From Haemonchus contortus (Eukaryota; Nematoda; Chromadorea; Rhabditida; Trichostrongylidae): DNA of 64,000 bases. Below, in pieces: positions 50,701 to 62,104 of the stretch (positions within the stretch are counted from its first letter, which is position 1; every line of letters starts with the position of its first letter). Position numbers and translations under genes: made by a program. The stretch is from NCBI GenBank assembly GCA_000469685.2, contig LS997567.1, positions 43,500,275 to 43,564,274 of the forward strand, written 5' to 3'. Below the pieces are notes generated by a model. It searched no databases and was not told where the DNA came from. It worked only from the letters and a program-made list of their open reading frames with translations.

Positions 50701-52826
50701 AAAAGGTTTCCAGTTCGACAAGTTTTTTTTAGGCGGTATAATATGTTTATTCAAATTTTTCATATGGGTTATTGCAGGTCGCAGGAAGCGTGCTCTCGAT
50801 AGCCTAGAAGGTGATGGTTTCGGTGGCCTTTTCAAAAGGTCTCTGGACTCTCTCGAAGGCGATGGCTTCGGATTTGACAAGAGAGCTCTTAACGCCCTTG
50901 ATGGCACTGGATTTGGATTTGACAAAAGAGCCCTGAACTCTTTAGAAGGGACTGGCTTTGGTTTCGATAAAAGATCTCTGAACTCAATAGAAGGAACAGG
51001 CTTCGGCTTTGACAAGAGGTCTTTGAACTCAATAGAAGGAACGGGCTTTGGCTTTGACAAAAGATCCTTGAACTCAATAGAAGGAACGGGCTTCGGCTTC
51101 GACAGGAGACGTAGGTCTCTGGACTCAACAGAAGGAACGGGCTTTGGCTACAGAAGAGGCAAGAGGACATTACCCCAAATCACCGGCAGTAAGTCCAGAT
51201 TTTGTATATGACAGATATGTTGCTTTTTTCTGGAAGAACTCTAAAAATGTCGTTTCAGCCCATCCCTATCTAAGACTCTATAAAGGCAAGCAATCGCGAG
51301 GATACAAGGGCGACCGAAGCAACCCCAACGGTTCGAACACATGTAAGTCCTAGTTAGGCGCATACTCGATAGGAACTTTGGATCCATTTATACTCTCAAT
51401 GTTGTTTGTTGTAATTTTGTCCACTGGTCAACCTACTGCAAAAAGAATCGCCATCAACAATCAGCATAATGGTTCCGTGGCTGGCCAAAAAGCAGACAAA
51501 ATATTGATCATTTCATTTCTGGACTAGGGGTGTAACGAAATTAGTAGGGCACAATTCTCACCTCACCCCACTACCACTGACAGCAGTGGGGCCTAAAATC
51601 GGCCCAACATTTCAATTGTGTGCTTAGGAGGGTGCTTCACCGTTGAAGTTATGTCATTGCTCCATTGCCTCGGTTCAGCTTTCCCTAGCCGCCGCGCGCG
51701 GTACGTTGCGTCCTTATTGGCTGCCCACCAATCGATGATGTCGCGCGCTCAGGTGGTAGATTAACAGGGATGTGGTGCGTTAGGAACGAAACGGTAGCGT
51801 CGCGGTGAGAGGGGCGTCGCGCGCGAAGCAATGTAGCAGGATGTAGCAGTAGGTGAGAAATACAAGAACAAAAGTTCTAATAGTAGAATTGTGCATAAAA
51901 TAATGATCGCATGTCGATTGAGCTGTATGAAGAACGCTAAAGCTGTAATAACGGCGAATGAGTGGTCCGCGACAGCCGCGTGCGGCAAATCGATTACCCA
52001 AAGTCGTTCCTAACGCCCGTCTCCCGATTAACAGAACACTGCATTCTGGCTTCAGGGTATACATCCCCTCTGTTAGTGAACCTAAGAAACTATACGTGAA
52101 ACGATATACTTGAAGCAATACCAGCCCTCAGCGGGAATTTTCTCCGAACTACAATCAAGGGATTCATTTTTGAGTTGAGGAAGACGAGTGGATAAAGGGA
52201 ATGAGGATTTCGTCACAAATAATATCTAATGAATTGCATTCAGATCTTCACAACAACTAGTGTCCACGATCAAATACGTTCGGTTGCTGTCTAGACACTC
52301 ATTTGTTCGTGGAATAGTTATTTCATGCATAAAGAGTGTTATTCGTTGTACTCTTCATCATTCATCCAACCATATTTCTACTTACTACTCGAAAAATGAG
52401 GAACAATGATAATGTTGGTCAAATTTTCATTCCATATCGAAACTAACATTTGTACGGTCAACAATTGTCCATAATGATGTCCTTTATTTGATAATAAAAT
52501 TTTTCCAAAAAACTAATCAACCCCCGTTGAAGGGAAATTACGAAGCGGTGTCTAGCCACAAAATTTGTTTGTGTCATAAGCTATAAAATGTTATGACAAG
52601 CTACGAGTGACACAGCTGTACTGAAAATGAATTGAGAATTTCAAAAAAGGTAATACATATACCAGCTGAGAATTTCGCAATTTTCAGTGCATTTTACAAA
52701 TATGATGAAACCAGAAGTTATGAGCAGAAGGTGTTCGATGGAACAAATGTCATGACCCCACACTCTGACTCCTACTTTAAACTCGTCAAACGCGCCTTGC
52801 CTGAACTAGACAGACCCGCCCACTAA
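47759..52826 (+). CDS. nlp-14: Orcokinin neuropeptide precursor (NLP-14 type), complete
   Basis: Five exons join in phase: 47759-47785, 47880-47991, 50778-51188, 51259-51342 and 52666-52826 (TAA), about 264 aa. Exons 1-2 encode a signal peptide (MLFFLTRCVLVVGLSQLVCS) and a divergent first unit (ALDDLEGNGFGGM). Exon 3 holds eight units, each followed by KR or another basic cluster: ALDSLEGDGFGGLF, SLDSLEGDGFGFD, ALNALDGTGFGFD, ALNSLEGTGFGFD, SLNSIEGTGFGFD three times, and SLDSTEGTGFGY. The LxGxGFGFD core matches C. elegans NLP-14 peptides and arthropod orcokinins. After signal removal and prohormone-convertase cleavage these would be secreted from neurons. The 100-odd residues after the repeats are not orcokinin-like; a KR near the end would release ALPELDRPAH. 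The exon 5 start was chosen for phase; a stronger TTTTCAG acceptor at 52687 would break the frame. Confidence 0.9.
49902..49924. repeat. Poly-C tract in nlp-14 intron 2
   Basis: A run of about 20 C, within T/C-rich DNA. A G-quadruplex on the - strand is possible. Length is likely to be unreliable in sequencing. Confidence 0.85.
50790..51160 (+). repeat. In-frame 45-bp tandem repeats coding orcokinin units
   Basis: Units of 45 bp (13 residues plus a dibasic pair) repeat within nlp-14 exon 3. Three neighbouring units at about 50976-51105 encode the same peptide with only silent differences, which points to recent duplication or gene conversion. Confidence 0.9.
51777..52016. mobile_element. Possible MITE in nlp-14 intron 4
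   Basis: GCGTTAGGAACGA (51777-51789) and its exact complement TCGTTCCTAACGC (52004-52016) bound a 240-bp segment with GC-rich ends (GTCGCGCGCGAAG, GCGACAGCCGCG) and an AT-richer centre. The flanks before it (51680-51760) are also GC-rich, so the true element may be larger. There is no coding capacity, and no clear target duplication was found. Confidence 0.45.
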
Positions 52827-54214
52827 TCTCCGAGATCTCCGCGATCGGAGCTTTTTGTAGATAGAAGCATATATGCCCGCTACAGATATACACTCATAAA
52901 TCTACATACATATTCTTTGTTCAACATTGCCGATCCAGTTTACCGGTACATACTCAGTTAATGGTTGAAGTTATTTGTAGTTATATGTGCCAGTAATGAA
53001 CTGTTCGCATTGATCAACTTCTGCATTTGCTAAACACCTTTAAGTCACGGCTTAATCTATAGAGTTATCGGAATACGCCTACGCAAAAGCCAGCAAAAAC
53101 GCTCTCGACTTCTAGAGCCTCTGTAGAGGTATGTATCACCCAGAGTTTCCAATTACTATCCAATTGAATGTGCAAAAATTAACTATGACGAAGATGTTTT
53201 GCTGAAGCTCTCTACTCTCCGAATTGCAAAATTTTTATAACGTTGTGTTCAGAAGGATTCCAGCATTGCTGGAATTTAATATGTCATATATGTAATCGGC
53301 TAAAATTTTATTAAACCTGAAAAAAAAAACGAAAACACAAAACAACTGAATGACTTTTCGTGTAGACCCCTCCCGGGATTTCTGCTCAAAGGCACCAATG
53401 AGGAGGAAGTTTTCATTTGATAAGACTAGTTAAAAATCAACCAGTACTCATTAGTACCAGTATCCAAGTACCAGTAATTCAGCATGTCTTCAGACATGTA
53501 ACTCATTTGGGTATTATAAGGTTACAGAGCACTAGACGAGGAATAGTCAGAGTTCATACCGATGAGTCGGACCGACTGACTTCATAGTTTGTTGTCCGCT
53601 TCCTGGCTCTCACACTAGCTTTAAAGTTTCCATTGGAAAGTTTGAACATTTCTATCCAAGTTTTTAGGGTATCACTGGTGCTTCTCAGTCAAAGCTTCGA
53701 GAATTTATTACTTTTTTTCGGCAGTAGAATTTATTTTCCTCTCTTCGAACTTGTGAGGACAGGGCATAATAATATACTTTTACTGCTGAATTTACAAGTT
53801 TCTTGGTGCACTATCCCACATGCACCTATAAAATATCATCTGTGCTCAGTGCACTATCAAGGACCTCAATCGAACCAGCTGCCCAGAGTTGCATGTGGCA
53901 CTTGATGGCCAGTCGTGAAGCTTTTCTGAAAAAGGAGAAGACTTTTCCATGTTTCTTAGAGATTCTGAGGCTCTTAGAGAGCCAAGTAGTCCGATGTTGA
54001 TCGTCGTTTCCAGGATACTCCGCGCATATGAGATGACCTCAGAATGAGCAGACGAGTGGATGAGTACAAGTTTATACTGTGCCTCATGCCTCTCAGTCAC
54101 TGTGCACATCAAGCGCTGTCCTCTCCTACATTTTATTTGGGGACAAAAATCATATAAAGGTTGAAGAGCTGTATTAAATTCTACTGTTTTCACTTGTTGT
54201 CATCAATTTCCAGT
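52827..54214. other. Intergenic DNA downstream of nlp-14
   Basis: AT-rich, with no gene supported. A local cluster of ACCAGTA/TACCAGTA motifs around 53440-53475 is a small imperfect repeat. Confidence 0.4.
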
Positions 54215-55190
54215 AACTCTAGTCCCCAGTAACGTCTCTATTCGTCGCGATAGAGATAGTGTCGTCTAGTGGATCGTCCTTACTCGAGAGACATAAAGGA
54301 TAGCATTCCTTTCGTTCAGACTTTTCGTGAAGAAGTCTGGTCTTCACGCTAGCAGCCGTCCTGGTGTTCATTCGATGTCCCGAGGGATCCATTCAGAAAC
54401 CGCCCTAGTCCATCGGTCATCACATCATCGCATAACATGTCCAGCCAACCTGACCTTCGATTCCTTGGCATAAGCAAGGCCGACCCTGATTTTCGTTCTT
54501 TGACGAGGCTCAGTAGCCAGAATTCCCTTCTGCACTTGCCTGCACAGGAGAGTTGCAGGAGAGCATCGTCCTCTCCTCAGCGCGTTGAATAGCTCCATGT
54601 TCATTCTGCTTTCCTGAAGAACAAGTCTGTGAGGCGTATGTTAACGCAGGAAGGAGCTTGGTCATGCTGACTCCCGACTTAGATACATGTAGCTAGAGCA
54701 TATAGAGATGTTCGTTCCGCTGAGCATGAAAGAAGCATTGGGTAAAAATCCGTTTCTCATGAAAATCGTCTTCGTTAGGTTCAGTAGTGAGCCGGAATTC
54801 CGCGAGCACTGTCCATTTCCGCCAGCATTCGTTCCGCCTGCTCGTTGAGTGTTATAAGCACGATGTTGTCACCAAAGCGGAGGGAATGGAAGTAGCAGTA
54901 GTCGACCTTCACATTCAGGTCTTCCCATCCCATAGCATGCGTGATGCTCTCAAGAACGGCACTGACAGTTCTGGGAGAGATGGTATCGCCATGCCAGACA
55001 CCTCTCTTCACGTTGATAATTACTTCCTTGTAGAATGGGGGAACCCTGGTCGTGAAGCTGTTGTAGACCTAATGAACCACCCTCATATAACGAGTAGAAA
55101 CTCCCAGCCTGCCCAAAGCTGCAGTAACTGCTCCGAAGGTAGCAAAAGCCTGATTCTCACCTACCGCAGTATTACTTTTTAAATTCAGTA
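54215..55190 (-). pseudogene. Decayed RTE-like non-LTR retrotransposon fragment (reverse transcriptase)
   Basis: On the - strand the segment 55190-54780 encodes part of a reverse transcriptase: GVSTRYMRVVH, a stop, then TTRVPPFYKEVIINVKRG, WHGDTISP and HSLRFGDNIVLITLNEQAER. Families of this kind have a QGDTISP motif and a FADD catalytic box; here they read HGDTISP and FGDN, so catalysis is lost. Further on come RLAGHVMR, DDRWTRAVSEWIPRDIE and RPDFFTKSLNER, interrupted by stop codons. This is the order seen in nematode RTE-type endonuclease/reverse transcriptase polyproteins. The upstream endonuclease is missing, so the copy is 5' truncated, as is common after target-primed reverse transcription. 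It cannot encode a working protein. Confidence 0.82.
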
Positions 55191-58100
55191 CAGCCAGCTC
55201 GGGTTTGGCATTTTACTGCTATGTTTTCTGAGGCTGTAGTTCTTAATTGGAAGACACAGTGTACCCCACAGTAATCACCGCTGATGTCCTGAACAAAGAA
55301 CATAGTCATTGCCATTGCCATGGTCCCTTGCCATTTAAAATTCATTCAAAAACATTTTCATCCAAAATTTCCTCGACGAGCTCATCACCCTCTTTTAAAT
55401 TTTAGTTCATCAAGAATTTCTACAAACTTTCACGAAGTCAAACTCAGTAATTACGACCAAATGAGTGAATGTCAGAGCTCTGTTGATGAGATGAAAGGCC
55501 AAATATTTACATGGAGTGATAAAAGGGACCTACTAGATCCCTGGATTGAATGGATATATCTTATAACGCCTCATTCTTAATGACAGCGGCGTGGGTAATG
55601 TACAATTATTACAACATTCTACTTTTTTCCGTGGCAGTAAATGTTTAGCGATAGTTTAATGGTTTCAGTCTAAACCGCAAAGCGAGGGCGAACGAGCGTC
55701 TGATGTAGCCAATTTGGAGTAACTCCTACACCTGTTAGAAGTGAACAGGAACTCAAAGTATGAGGAGCCTTTTTTTTCGAAAAAAAAATCAGCCGAAGAC
55801 TTTTTAGGTGAAGAAGTTCGGCCCCAATTTGCAAAATAATAGCTCTACAGGAATCCTAGTAAATTATATAATTGTGAAATGGTGGTTACTAAGAAAGTTT
55901 ATAATATAATGAAATATTTTTCTAGAGGTATTTTTCTAGAGGTATGCCTTTCTGAATGGGCTCAACTGGTCAAATCTAGAAAAAGGATTGGATGTGTTCA
56001 CTTAGAAAGTATAAAATCATTTTGAAGAAAATAATGTTAAGGGGAGAAAAATACCTCGGCTGTCTTATACAGTTCAACTAACAGAAGCAGCGTTTAGGGT
56101 TTTTTTTTCATCAAAATAGTATTCTGATTCAAAAGAAGAAACTTACCAAAATTTCAGTTTAAAAGGCCCTCCTTTTTGAAAAATAGCCGTAAGTATCCCT
56201 AACATCTCCGGTTAGCAAGGACGCTCTTTTATTTGGGGGAAAATTGTTCATCCGTAAGTAGTTTTGGAGCGTTTTGAACCACTTCTGAAAAATAATCAGA
56301 ATCCTCCGAGATGACAAAAATGCAGCCTCTCATTGGAAAAGAGAGAGGACAAATCACAGTCTTGGTATAACTTTTCTCACTAGAACAATTTGGTATAGTA
56401 GAATAGACAACGGCTCCCAAATTCAAATTTGAAGCCAATGGAGAAATTTTTATTTTCATACTATACAATCTCACTCTCTTAGTAGGCGTCCCATTCTATA
56501 GGCCCTAGAATCAAATTGTTTGTAAAAAAAGTCAATGTTCCAAAACAGTTCTTTGAAACTTCGCAAACTTTCTTTTTCGGGGTCTCTGAATTGCTTTTGA
56601 ACACCTTGACTACCAGTTCCCTGAAATTGCCAGCGAAATCCATGCCTGTAGATTTGCTGGAATTCATAAACACTCATATTAAGAAAATGAAGTGCTTCTC
56701 AACGTCCACTTGGTTATCTCTTTTGTCAATGGTACTTCATTGAAAATGCATCAGCACTAACACCCAAATGACAACATTAGCAATTCTTCCAATGTACTAT
56801 GCATATAACATGAAATGATAGATGACTTTGAAAGGTAAATCACGTGCTCTGGGGACAGAAATGGGGGAAAGAGTGGGTGACTTTACTTAACCTTTTCGAT
56901 GGACCTCTTTACAAAGGGGAATTAGTAATAAAAAAGGGACACGTTGGATTTTTCTTGCCGATATTCTTATGCTCTCTGGGTTGAAACACCGGGACATATG
57001 GAATAGTGTGTGGCACACAGAAAACACCCATGAACAGGACCATAACTCAGGTTGTATTTTTGCAGCTCACAGTCAGACCTTCCATGCAGTTTGAGTTCCG
57101 AGAATTCATTAAAATAATTGAAGTAAAATCCATTTTTGTGGGAAGGCCGAGTTAGCAAAAGGGTTCTAGATTGTCTGTTAATGTTGCAAGTACCTCCAAA
57201 GATTATTACCCTCCAGTGCAACAGTAAGAACTCTGAAAATCAGTAGTGAGTAGTTTTAACGATAGTTGATACATCTGTACGCCACCGCAAATATGGGGAG
57301 AGATGACTTCCTTCAAAACGAGCAGCACGAAGCAGTGACGTGGATTGTAGTCTTATAGAGTAAAGTAGCACTACGGGGGTACTGATAGGTCCGGAAGCGG
57401 CAACTTGTTCACTTACTTCTAGCTGTGAACTATAAGTTCACGCCGTAGCTCAATGGTGGTGTAATCCACCGAAATGCTCCTTCAGAGAAACAGAGAGTGA
57501 CCTATTGATACTCTGAACTTATACACTTGAAAATTGAGATAAGGATTTATTGCTTCGAATTTTGCTAGAATCACGAACTTCGTGGAGCTTTCCTTGAATT
57601 TTGTAAACTTTCCGGATTATCGCAAACTGAGGAAAGTTGAAATGATAATGTTGCATTGCGGGTATCATTCCCACTAGTACACCCCCGCCCTTGAAAGCTG
57701 CTCTTCTGTGAGAGCCATTTAGCCGGGAATTCGCGGCATACCGAAAAGATTTGACTAATTCGACAAGACAAAACAGGAAATATGTGAAGCAATACTGCCT
57801 AAAGCTGTGACAGGCCGTGCTTTCCGTTAGATTACTACGCCCAGGATCACTACGTTCCATATGAGCCTTCAAGAAATCAGGCAAAGGAGCTAATACTTCA
57901 TTTTCAAGGAGACTGATAAGATTTACTGATAATTTTCGAAACGTTATAAGGTTATATTATTATTAGCACGCTACGACAAAGTCTCCCGTCCAAAGAACGT
58001 AGTTATAAAGCTGACTCGAGTAATCTCTGATTCAGCTCCTCTGTAACACCACACTGTCCACGAAAAGCTACCCTGTATCACAAAAGCGATGTTCCAGAAA

Positions 58101-58576
58101 GTAAGGAATCAGAAATGATTCCTTCCTTTCTGGAACATTAGAAACGAGGGAGTAACTGTTAAAATCTTGTTTGTTTTTGGAATTCACAGTGTCTTAGAGA
58201 TTTCCTGAAACACTCTCCTGATCGGAGAAATTCGCTTTCTTTTCAGACCATTAGTATCGTAAAAGAATGCTTCATCATTTCCATTCCACTAATGATTTTT
58301 AGGATTGGAATTTTTTCAGAAGTTTTCGCAGATCCTTACTCTAAGATCGCTTTGGTGACTGTTGAAATGAAAAAAATGCGAGAGAGCTGAGAACCTTATG
58401 ATTGACCACATTTTTCGGGAGATTTCATCCCAGTGCTTATTCAGCTTCAAACCCTCTTAGCCCTTGACTGTCCATGAACTTGCTTACTTTAAGCACTGCA
58501 GCCTCGGAAGGTTTTCAAGTGAATGACGTTCCTCGGTACCAGTCTTCCGAGTCATTTTACAATTGTTTCGTATGTA
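55191..58576. other. Region without a confirmed gene
   Basis: AT-rich. - strand frames at 56677-56229 and 57884-57519 (121 codons) are open but unrecognised. The first pair look like pieces of one reading broken by stops near 56475. A strong hairpin at 58089-58138 is listed separately. A tRNA D-arm-like GTAGCTCAATGG near 57443 has no partner box B. Confidence 0.3.
58089..58138. repeat. Strong hairpin, 23-bp stem and 4-base loop
   Basis: ATGTTCCAGAAAGTAAGGAA then TCA pairs with TGA then TTCCTTCCTTTCTGGAACAT around the loop GAAA, with a single mismatch. A stem this long and tight is rare by chance. It could be a snap-back repeat, a hairpin element or a small-RNA precursor. Confidence 0.8.
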
Positions 58577-59835
58577 TTAGGTTGTTCGGAAAGGAATGCG
58601 CGCTAACTTTGTCTATTTATTTCTACCTTACTATAGGAGATGTTTGGAAACAATTTTGTCTATTAGGAAGATTTTTTCATTGCGCATCTTATGATATATT
58701 TTTGGCTATGTCTACTTCGTTTTTTTTGAAGAAAAAAAGTTTAGGAGATGCTTGACCAAAAATTGCTTTTGCGGGCTTGCATGTGGTACGACTTCAAGCA
58801 AGGAAAATCGGCCGCTGAATCTCATCGTACCATCTCTGAAGTATTCGGTGATGAAGCCCTGTCAAAAAGCCAGTGTCGACGGTGGTTCCAGCGCTTCAAA
58901 AAAGGTAATGAAAGCTTGGAGGACGAAGAACATGGAAGTCGGCCTCATGTCGTCGATAACAAAGTGTTGAAGGACGTCATTAATACGGATCCACACCAAA
59001 TCACCCGAAAACGGGCAGTACGCTTTAACTGCTCAAACTCCACCATCCATGAGCATTTGTTGGCGATTGGTAAGACAAACAGGTGTGGAAAATGGGTACC
59101 GCACCAGCTGAGCGACGCCAACAAGGCAACACGAGTGGCGATGGCAGGAATCCTTCTCCGTCGCTGCAAGAACAGTGGTTTTTTCAACTCCGTTGTTACT
59201 TCAGATGAAAAGTGGATATGTTTCGACAACACAACACGAAAGAGGCAGTGGTTGGACGCCGGTGAAACTCCGAAACCTACCCCGAAACCAGATATACACG
59301 GCAAAAAGGTTATGCTCTGTGTTTGGTGGAATAGCAAAGGTTTAGTGTACTTAGAAGCCCTGGATTCGGGCCAAACGGTTACGGCGGTTATTTACAAAGA
59401 TCAATTGAGCCGCGTCGATCAAGCACTTCGTCGTCAAGGTGTCGAAACGACGTCGACAAAATTCCTCCAAACGCTCGTCCACATGTCGCGAAGACCACAT
59501 TGGAAAAAATTGAGGAATTGGGCTGGGAAGTTCTGCCTCATCCGCCATACAGCCCAGATCTCGCACCATCCGACTACCATCTATTCCGGTCGATGCACCA
59601 CTCCTTAGCCGAGAGAAAGTTTAAAAACCGCGAAGAGGTCCAACTCTGGGTGTCCAATTACTTCGACTCACAGCCGACCGAGTTTTTCAGGAGAGGAATC
59701 TATTCTTTGCGTACACGTTGGCAACAAGTCATCGATAGTAATGGAGAATATCTTTTGGATTGATCTAGGTTAGTTTCGTTTTTATAATAAAAAAACTTTT
59801 GAGCTCAAACGCGCATTCCTTTCCGAACAACCTAA
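58577..59835 (+). mobile_element. Full-length mariner transposon, inactivated
   Basis: Perfect 26-bp terminal inverted repeats (TTAGGTTGTTCGGAAAGGAA then TGCGCG, 58577-58602, and the complement 59810-59835) are flanked by TA on both sides (58575-58576 and 59836-59837), the standard Tc1/mariner target duplication. Total 1259 bp, with a single transposase reading inside. The intact ends suggest a fairly recent insertion. The transposase resembles those of mariners known from hookworms (bandit-like); the subfamily was not tested. Confidence 0.95.
58748..59763 (+). pseudogene. Mariner transposase with a frameshift at the second catalytic Asp
   Basis: Start ATG at 58748. The N-terminal part has the paired helix-turn-helix region (KSQCRRWFQRFKKGNESLED, then GRP-like GSRPH). 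The catalytic part has SDEKWICFDN (first Asp) and, in another frame from about 59470, NARPHVAKTT, then PPYSPDLAPSDYHLF (third Asp), ending in EYLLD at 59763. Mariner transposases use a D,D34D triad whose second Asp lies in HDNA(R)PH. At 59465-59475 the sequence fits a 4-base loss that removes that Asp codon and shifts the frame. The first frame therefore runs on to 59608 with unrelated residues. The enzyme would be inactive twice over. An AATAAA-like signal follows at about 59786. Confidence 0.93.
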
Positions 59836-59837
59836 TA

Positions 59838-62104
59838 GTAAGACAACCACTTATACCGGGGCTTCGACAAAACCAAACGCAAGAGTCTTTCGGTAAACTG
59901 GTAATAAGTACTGGATGCATTCAAAAGTGCTTTTAAGCCCATGAGGCGTAGGCGGGAGACGGGGGAGTAGTTCGGACGCTTCATCGTACTTGCTTGAGCT
60001 TCGGAATCAAATCCGGCTTTAGCTTAGCAGTGGCTGTCTCTCCCCAAAAATGGAAAGGGAGATGTACTAAGGGGTAGGAACACAAACTTGAACAACTGAT
60101 GCCATCTACAAGTTACCAAATAGAATGTTCCTATATTAGTGTATCTATAAACGGTCTCAAACTGCCAGGAAAATTGAGTACATGACCCTCATTCAAGAAA
60201 TCGTTTGCACCAGGCATTTCTTTCGTAGTAGGTGAATAGTTCACTTAAATATATTCGTCTAGGACTTACAACTGAGCACTGGATACGCCTACTGGCTGGC
60301 TCGGACCTGCAAAAGGTGTACTCATTGGACTTAGGGCGAGGAGCCGGTGGATAAGCATTCATGCGAACTGCCGAAACCACCAGTAAAGCAGTGTGTCATA
60401 GCTGAATGACTGAGCACGATAATGTCACCGCGATTTCATGTCATTCACAAACATGCATGTCTAATGCTACTAGTTACGCACTCCTACAAGTGCCCCTTTT
60501 TGGGCCCTCTCAAAATTCTTCTTGTCAGCGGTTGAGATAATTCGAAAAGCGCAAGAACTTTTGTCTCTATACGGTTTGTACTGACCTTTTGGTTGCCCCT
60601 TTACTTCTTTCTACATTAATTTATTTAGCGCCATCTTCCTGGAAATTTCTGTTGATCATAATCCACTATAGAAATAAGCTAACTTTCTAAGTGAATGCAC
60701 GAGAAAACTGAATTTTTATCCCCCATTTTTTTTGCTACGCCTTCAGGGTGCTCCAACCATGACTCTTCGCTACGTAGCCTTAACTCATTCAGAAACTTCC
60801 CACCCATTTTTTTCCACCTCATTTTGAAAAAAAATCAGTTTCGTTCTGCTTCTTCGGTCGGCCTTTTCGTAGATCTGATTCTCTTGTACGTTATATCACA
60901 GAGGACGATTTTTTTGATCATTCCCTTATTTATGGCCCGTTTTTTCTGAACTTTCCTTTGATTTCAATCTAGGAGATAGGTTCAAAACCTATGAATCAGA
61001 AAACATAGATGCAACTAGTCGATCACTTTTACACTGACTCTAATTCACGCAGAACGCAAAGCAGAGGAATACTGTTAAGCATGATGTCATCTGGATTAAA
61101 AATATGTGTTTATAACGACATTAATTACAATCACACATGCGATTCAGTTTGAGACATTACTTTACTGCATGCTGTCTGAACTGCTCCAACCCTTTCAGCT
61201 TTTTCAAACTTTGCTAGCACATGAATCACATAGAGTTACACTGTTTGGCTGCTTTTCGCATAAAATATCTTAGCATACCACAACCGCCATTTTAAATATT
61301 CACTGAACAGTCATCAATCTTAATAATGTTTTGTTTAAGTAGCTTCACAGCAAGAATATATTTCCTTATCAGGGAAAAAGGAGTTTTAAATTTTTTTGGC
61401 TAAATTTTAGAAGTCTCTAGTGATACAATTACTCAGAAATATGGGGTACTTCATTACTGACACCTAGATTGACAGAAGAAGCGGGCCTAGGCTCGTCAAT
61501 CAAACAGCCGCGCAGCCTGACCTTACCTGAATGGGAGGTGTAATTCTTCCCTGATTGACTTCCGACCAGCTATTAGCGCCTCTCTTGAAATTTCCATCCA
61601 TATTTCTATGGTTTTTCTAGCGTTTCTATGACGCTTTCATCGCCTTAATACATAAGAAAAGTTAGGTATAATTGGTAAAAGACTACGGTACTCACACAGT
61701 AAGAGTAAACATAAGAAAATTACGTGTTATTGGTAAAAGGCTACGGTACTCACCTAGTAACAGTGCACCCTGCACGTGTGCTCCTTTTGGACTGCGGAGA
61801 AGAAAAGGGGTGAAGTTATAGGGAACTCATGCTATCACTGGCGAGAGTACCCTGTTAGCTAATGGGAGGTGCTCTATATAGGATTTTGCTCTCCCAGAGT
61901 ATGACTGGTTGCCGGTGGGAAGTGACCGCAATTGATCGCTCCATCGACGTGGACGACTGGAGCGCTCTAGGCTCCAAATCTCCCGTTGGCCTTAACACTT
62001 CTCACATTCGAGTTTGAATTTTCAAATATTTACATTTGATAGTCACACTTTTTTTGTAATACAGCTCTATCGTACACATGCTGACCCATTTCTCTGTCTT
62101 TGTG
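59838..62104. other. Intergenic DNA, no gene seen
   Basis: AT-rich. Holds the 59-bp tandem duplication at 61650-61767. An 84-codon + frame at 60695-60949 is hydrophobic but has no other support. Confidence 0.4.
61650..61767. repeat. 59-bp tandem duplication
   Basis: Two units begin with ACATAAGAAAA at 61650 and 61709, and both contain ATTGGTAAAAG.CTACGGTA and CTCAC..AGTAA. They differ at roughly ten positions. Confidence 0.8.

Noticed and set aside
57434..57485. A tRNA D-arm-like GTAGCTCAATGG
   Set aside because: No box B or pairing acceptor stem at tRNA distance.
56229..57884. Three - strand open frames of 64-121 codons
   Set aside because: Unrecognised, partly interrupted by stops, and without usable splice sites. 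They are noted only as open frames.
59268..59345. WWN in place of WWD in the mariner, first read as loss of a catalytic Asp
   Set aside because: The catalytic triad of mariner transposases lies elsewhere (DEKW, HDNA, SPDLAPSD); this position varies in the family.
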